DNA of 64,000 nucleotides from Geodermatophilus normandii. Lineage in GTDB: Bacteria; Actinomycetota; Actinomycetes; Mycobacteriales; Geodermatophilaceae. Positions 61,106 through 64,000 of the stretch are shown here, piece after piece. The translations under genes were made by a program, and so were the position numbers. Each line of letters starts with the position of its first letter. Position 1 is the first letter of the stretch. The DNA lies in assembly GCF_003182485.1 (NCBI RefSeq), contig NZ_QGTX01000001.1:372001-436000 (forward strand). Direction: 5' to 3'. The notes under the pieces are model-generated. The model saw only the letters and a list, made by a program, of their open reading frames with translations, was not told the origin of the DNA and made no database searches.

Positions 61106-63121
61106 GTGTCCACATCCGGCCGCGCCCTGCGGCCTGACATCCAGGCGCTGCGGGCTCTAGCCGTGACCCTCGTCGTCGCGTACCACGCGCACTTCCTGGG
61201 CTTCGGCGGTGGATACGTCGGTGTCGACGTCTTCTACGTGGTCTCCGGCTTCCTCATCACCGGCCAACTACTGCGGGAACTGGGCGAGACGGGTCGCATC
61301 CGGCTGGGTGCCTTCTTCGCCCGCCGCGCCCGCAGACTCATCCCGGCCGCATCGGTCGTCCTGCTCGTCACCATCGCCGCCGCGGCGGTGTTCCTGTCAC
61401 CACTGCGCCTGCCCCAGCTAGGAGGTGACGCGGCGGCGGCCGCGCTCTACGTGTCCAACCTGCGCTTCGCGCAGGCCCAGACCGACTACCTGCACGTCGG
61501 CGATGCCCCCAGCCCGTTCCTGCACTTCTGGTCCCTAGCGGTGGAGGAGCAGTTCTACCTGCTGTGGCCGGCGCTGCTCCTGCTCCTGCTCCGCCGGAGG
61601 GATGACCAGGTCCGGTCGCCCCTTCGCTGCGCCGCCGTGGCGATCGGCGTCGTGTTCGCCGTCTCGCTGGCGTCCTCGGTGTTCCTCACGCCGCGTTATG
61701 CGAACTGGGCCTTCTACCTGTCCCCGGTCCGCGCGTGGGAGTTCGCAGCCGGTGCCGCGGTCGCCGTGGCTGCTGGACTGCTGGCCCGCCGCGGGGCCGT
61801 CTTCGCGACACTGACCGCCCTGACAGGTGTCACGTTGATCGTCATCGCGGACCTCCGCTTCGACGACGCCACCGCGTTTCCGGGCGTGGCCGCACTGGTG
61901 CCGGTGGCCGGGACCGCGCTCTTCCTCGCTGGCGGCGCCGCCGGCGCGAACCCGTTGAACCGGATCTGGTCCGCAGCGCCGCTCCAGCGGCTGGGGAAGC
62001 TGTCCTACTCGCTCTACCTGTGGCACTGGCCGATGCTGGTGATGCCGGCAGAGGCGCTGGGCCGACCGCTCACGCTCGTCGAGAACGCCGCCGCGGTGCT
62101 CGCCTCGATCGTCGCGGCCGAGATCACCATGCGCCTCGTCGAGGACCCCGCCCGCCGGTCGACCCTGCTGCGGGGCAGCATCAAGGGGGTCGGCTTCGGG
62201 CTCGCCATGAGCCTCGTGACGGCCTGGGGAGTGGTGGCCGTCCCCGACGTGGTCACCACGGTCACCTTCGACGGCAACGGCAGTGTGACGGCCGCCAGCG
62301 TCGTCGACTTCGACGGTGGCGCGGTCCCGGCCGACCTGACCCCAGCACTGCTCGACGCCGCAACTGACGCCCCGGACAGCCAGGACGACGGATGCCAGAC
62401 CGAGACGGCGAGGTCCGGCTACTGCCTCTACGGGGACCCGGACGCGGAGACGACGATCGCCCTCTACGGCGACAGCCACGCTGGCCAATGGCTCCCGGCC
62501 CTGCAGAGGCTGGCCCGGGAGCACGGGTGGAATGTCCTGGCGATGGTCAAGTCCGGCTGTCCGGCACCGAGCGTGTCAGTGTGGAAGTTCGACTCACGCT
62601 CCCCGTACACGGCCTGCGACGAGTGGCGCCTGCACGCCTTCGAGCGCATCGTCGATGCCGACCCGGACCTGATCGTCGTCAGCGGCCTACAGAGCTACCT
62701 TCCGAAGAACGGCGCCACCGGCCGCCCTGCGCTGGATTGGTGGGCCGAGGGCTGGCAGACCACGCTGGCGCGACTCACCCCGGTCGCGCCGACGATGGTG
62801 CTGGCCGACACGCCACACCCCTCCCAGGACATCCCGGCGTGCCTCGCCGAGAACCTGGACAACGCGGGAGCGTGCGCCGTGCCCACCGAGGTCGGCTTCG
62901 CGCAGGACCGCCGAGCCACGGACGAGGTGACCGTCACATCCGCCGGCGCGCACTTCGTGAGCCTGGACGATGACATCTGTGATGAGCAAATGTGCTCGGC
63001 GGTCCGCGGCAATCTCCTGGTGTTCCGCGACGACAGCCATCTGTCGACGCCGTTCGCGGAGTCCCTGGCCCCGCAGCTGGCCGCTCAGATGCGGCTGGTC
63101 CTCCCGGCGCTCCCCTGGTGA
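61106..63121 (+). CDS. Acyltransferase 3 family protein with C-terminal SGNH domain (OafB-like)
   Basis: A 671-residue membrane O-acyltransferase. N-terminal acyltransferase 3 domain: RPDIQALRALAVTLVVAYHA, GGGYVGVDVFYVVSGFLITG, HFWSLAVEEQFYLLWPALLL, about ten membrane spans. The C-terminal third is an SGNH domain with IALYGDSHAGQWLPAL and the Asp-His pair in FRDDSHLSTPFAES. OafB-type enzymes acetylate surface sugars. GTG 61106. It follows the GH26 gene on the same strand by 86 bases, so O-acetylation of the same polymer is likely. Confidence 0.92.
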   Translation: MSTSGRALRPDIQALRALAVTLVVAYHAHFLGFGGGYVGVDVFYVVSGFLITGQLLRELGETGRIRLGAFFARRARRLIPAASVVLLVTIAAAAVFLSPLRLPQLGGDAAAAALYVSNLRFAQAQTDYLHVGDAPSPFLHFWSLAVEEQFYLLWPALLLLLLRRRDDQVRSPLRCAAVAIGVVFAVSLASSVFLTPRYANWAFYLSPVRAWEFAAGAAVAVAAGLLARRGAVFATLTALTGVTLIVIADLRFDDATAFPGVAALVPVAGTALFLAGGAAGANPLNRIWSAAPLQRLGKLSYSLYLWHWPMLVMPAEALGRPLTLVENAAAVLASIVAAEITMRLVEDPARRSTLLRGSIKGVGFGLAMSLVTAWGVVAVPDVVTTVTFDGNGSVTAASVVDFDGGAVPADLTPALLDAATDAPDSQDDGCQTETARSGYCLYGDPDAETTIALYGDSHAGQWLPALQRLAREHGWNVLAMVKSGCPAPSVSVWKFDSRSPYTACDEWRLHAFERIVDADPDLIVVSGLQSYLPKNGATGRPALDWWAEGWQTTLARLTPVAPTMVLADTPHPSQDIPACLAENLDNAGACAVPTEVGFAQDRRATDEVTVTSAGAHFVSLDDDICDEQMCSAVRGNLLVFRDDSHLSTPFAESLAPQLAAQMRLVLPALPW

Positions 63122-63157
63122 CACCCGCCCCGGACCTCCTGGGGTCCGGGGCGGGTG
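63122..63157 (+). terminator. Terminator after the acyltransferase gene
   Basis: A perfect 15-bp stem (63122-63136 with 63143-63157) with a 6-base loop, starting one base after the stop. It ends the polysaccharide locus and faces the convergent gene at 63227. Confidence 0.85.
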
Positions 63158-63226
63158 CCGACGATCGGTCGGTCAAGACTCCGACCGCTGCCCGGCCGGG
63201 CGACTCCGCCCACGGTTGAACCGGAC

Positions 63227-63832
63227 TCAGAGCTGCGGGCCGCGCGCCCGGACCTCCTCCACCGAGGACATGGCGTCGCGCAGCTCGGTCAGCCACGCGT
63301 CGGCGTGCTGACCCACCAGCCGCACCGCCCAGACCAGGGCCTCGGAGCGGGACCGGGCGACGCCGGCGTCGACGAGGGTGTCGAGCACCAGCCGCTCGTT
63401 CTGGCGCAGCCGGGTCATCACCGGTACCGAGGCGTTGGTGAACACCTCGCGGACGTCGCCGCACGAGGCACCCCACGCCACCGAGCGGCCGTAGCGCTCC
63501 TGCGCGGCGTCGACGATGGCCATCCGCTGTTGGCGGGTGTCCTCGCGGAAGCGGGCGATGCGACCGGCGCGCGCGGCGGCGGGGTCGCCCTCGCCGGCGT
63601 CGGGCTCGGCCAGCGGGCCGACGACGGTGATCTCGTCGCGGTCGACGACGAGGTCCACCGGGCCGGTGAACCAGCCGTCGGGCAGCCGCCCCGCGAACCA
63701 GCCGGCGACCTCGGCGCGGTCGACCGGCGGCGGGGCGTCGCCCCCGCGTCCGCCCGGGCCGCGGCGGCGGAAGCCCGGGGCGCCCATCCGGGCGAAGGGG
63801 GAGTCGGCGAATCGGGAGTGGGATCGGTGCAC
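63227..63832 (-). CDS. Hypothetical protein with possible DNA-binding C-terminus
   Basis: A 201-residue soluble protein. GTG 63832 follows GAGGAGG. The N-terminus is Arg/Gly-rich (MGAPGFRRRGPGGRGG). The middle has a beta unit (GPVDLVVDRDEITVVGPLAEP) then helices. The last 65 residues (LRQNERLVLDTLVDAGVARS, RSEALVWAVRLVGQHADAWL) have the spacing of a ribbon-helix-helix regulator, as in small actinobacterial repressors. Two direct repeats of TTACACG precede it. I do not recognise the complete protein. Confidence 0.65.
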   Translation of the reverse strand: MHRSHSRFADSPFARMGAPGFRRRGPGGRGGDAPPPVDRAEVAGWFAGRLPDGWFTGPVDLVVDRDEITVVGPLAEPDAGEGDPAAARAGRIARFREDTRQQRMAIVDAAQERYGRSVAWGASCGDVREVFTNASVPVMTRLRQNERLVLDTLVDAGVARSRSEALVWAVRLVGQHADAWLTELRDAMSSVEEVRARGPQL

Positions 63833-63855
63833 AGCAGCCTCCTCGGCAGCGGCGA

Positions 63856-63871
63856 TTACACGCTTACACGG
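63856..63871 (-). promoter_or_regulatory. Tandem TTACACG(C/G) repeats upstream of the 63832 gene
   Basis: TTACACGC (63856-63863) and TTACACGG (63864-63871), read on the minus strand as CCGTGTAA, GCGTGTAA. The 8-base spacing puts both on the same side of an approximate helical turn only if contacts are close. They are 24 bases upstream of the GTG, a plausible operator for the encoded protein. Confidence 0.4.
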
Positions 63872-64000
63872 TAAGACGCTGAGGGGACAGGTGACGAGTC
63901 CCCCGCGCTCCGCCGTGAGCGGACAGCACCCACCGTCATCACCTGACGACGGAAGCGGACCTGCCACTCCGTGTCGCGCCCGAGCGCCCGTTTTCTGTCA

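Overview
The window is very GC-rich, uses GTG starts often, and carries actinobacterial families (PadR-DrrAB-like transporter, mycothiol-type maleylpyruvate isomerase fold, short-chain Z-prenyl transferase) beside a complete-looking monoderm flagellar locus. It has no P-ring or L-ring genes. A motile actinobacterium of the Geodermatophilaceae type (Blastococcus, Geodermatophilus, Modestobacter) is my best guess; that placement is inference.

Layout. 0.2-6 kb: a membrane-anchored protein, fumarase (fumC), citrate synthase (gltA) and a D,D-carboxypeptidase-like wall enzyme. 6-12.7 kb (minus strand): two unknown genes, a sigma-70-like protein, a further unknown gene, then csrA, fliW, flgL, flgK and flgN. 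12.9-43.2 kb (plus strand): fliA, three flagellin genes, fliD, fliS, a fliT-position gene, flgB, flgC, fliE-fliJ, a NlpC/P60-transglycosylase, fliK, flgD, flgE, flbD, motA, motB, fliL-fliR, flhB, flhA, an flhF-like gene and a small membrane protein. 43-53 kb: a truncated DUF559-type gene, phoH, padR with an ABC exporter, a DUF885-type protein, a Z-prenyl transferase, a hemolysin III protein, a broken geranylgeranyl-reductase-type gene and a DinB/maleylpyruvate-isomerase-fold protein. 53-63 kb: an extracellular polysaccharide locus with two GH26 proteins, a UDP-glucose dehydrogenase, a cellulose-synthase-like GT2 and an O-acyltransferase with SGNH domain. 63.2 kb: an unknown, possibly DNA-binding, protein.

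How it works together. FliA probably drives most of the locus. I find a recurring promoter-like motif, G(G/C)TCAAG, 16 bases, CCGATG, before the flagellins, flgB, flbD, fliM, flhA and two minus-strand units of unknown genes. At fliM and flhA (and more weakly fliA) the -10 element ends exactly 7 bases before a GTG start, which suggests leaderless FliA transcripts. Structural genes follow assembly order: export chaperones sit with their substrates (fliS and the fliT-position gene after fliD; flgN before flgK and flgL), and CsrA and FliW are paired as in the known flagellin homeostasis switch.

Oddities. fliC1 and fliC2 are an identical 1,053-bp tandem duplication. Two 73-nt intergenic gaps (flgN-flgK and fliF-fliG) align end to end. 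fliH, the geranylgeranyl reductase gene and probably csrA each look one base short in a G/C run, so either sequencing error or real lesions. The flhF-position protein is 903 residues long with no recognisable P-loop. Bases 1-216 and 63876-64000 hold nothing I can support.
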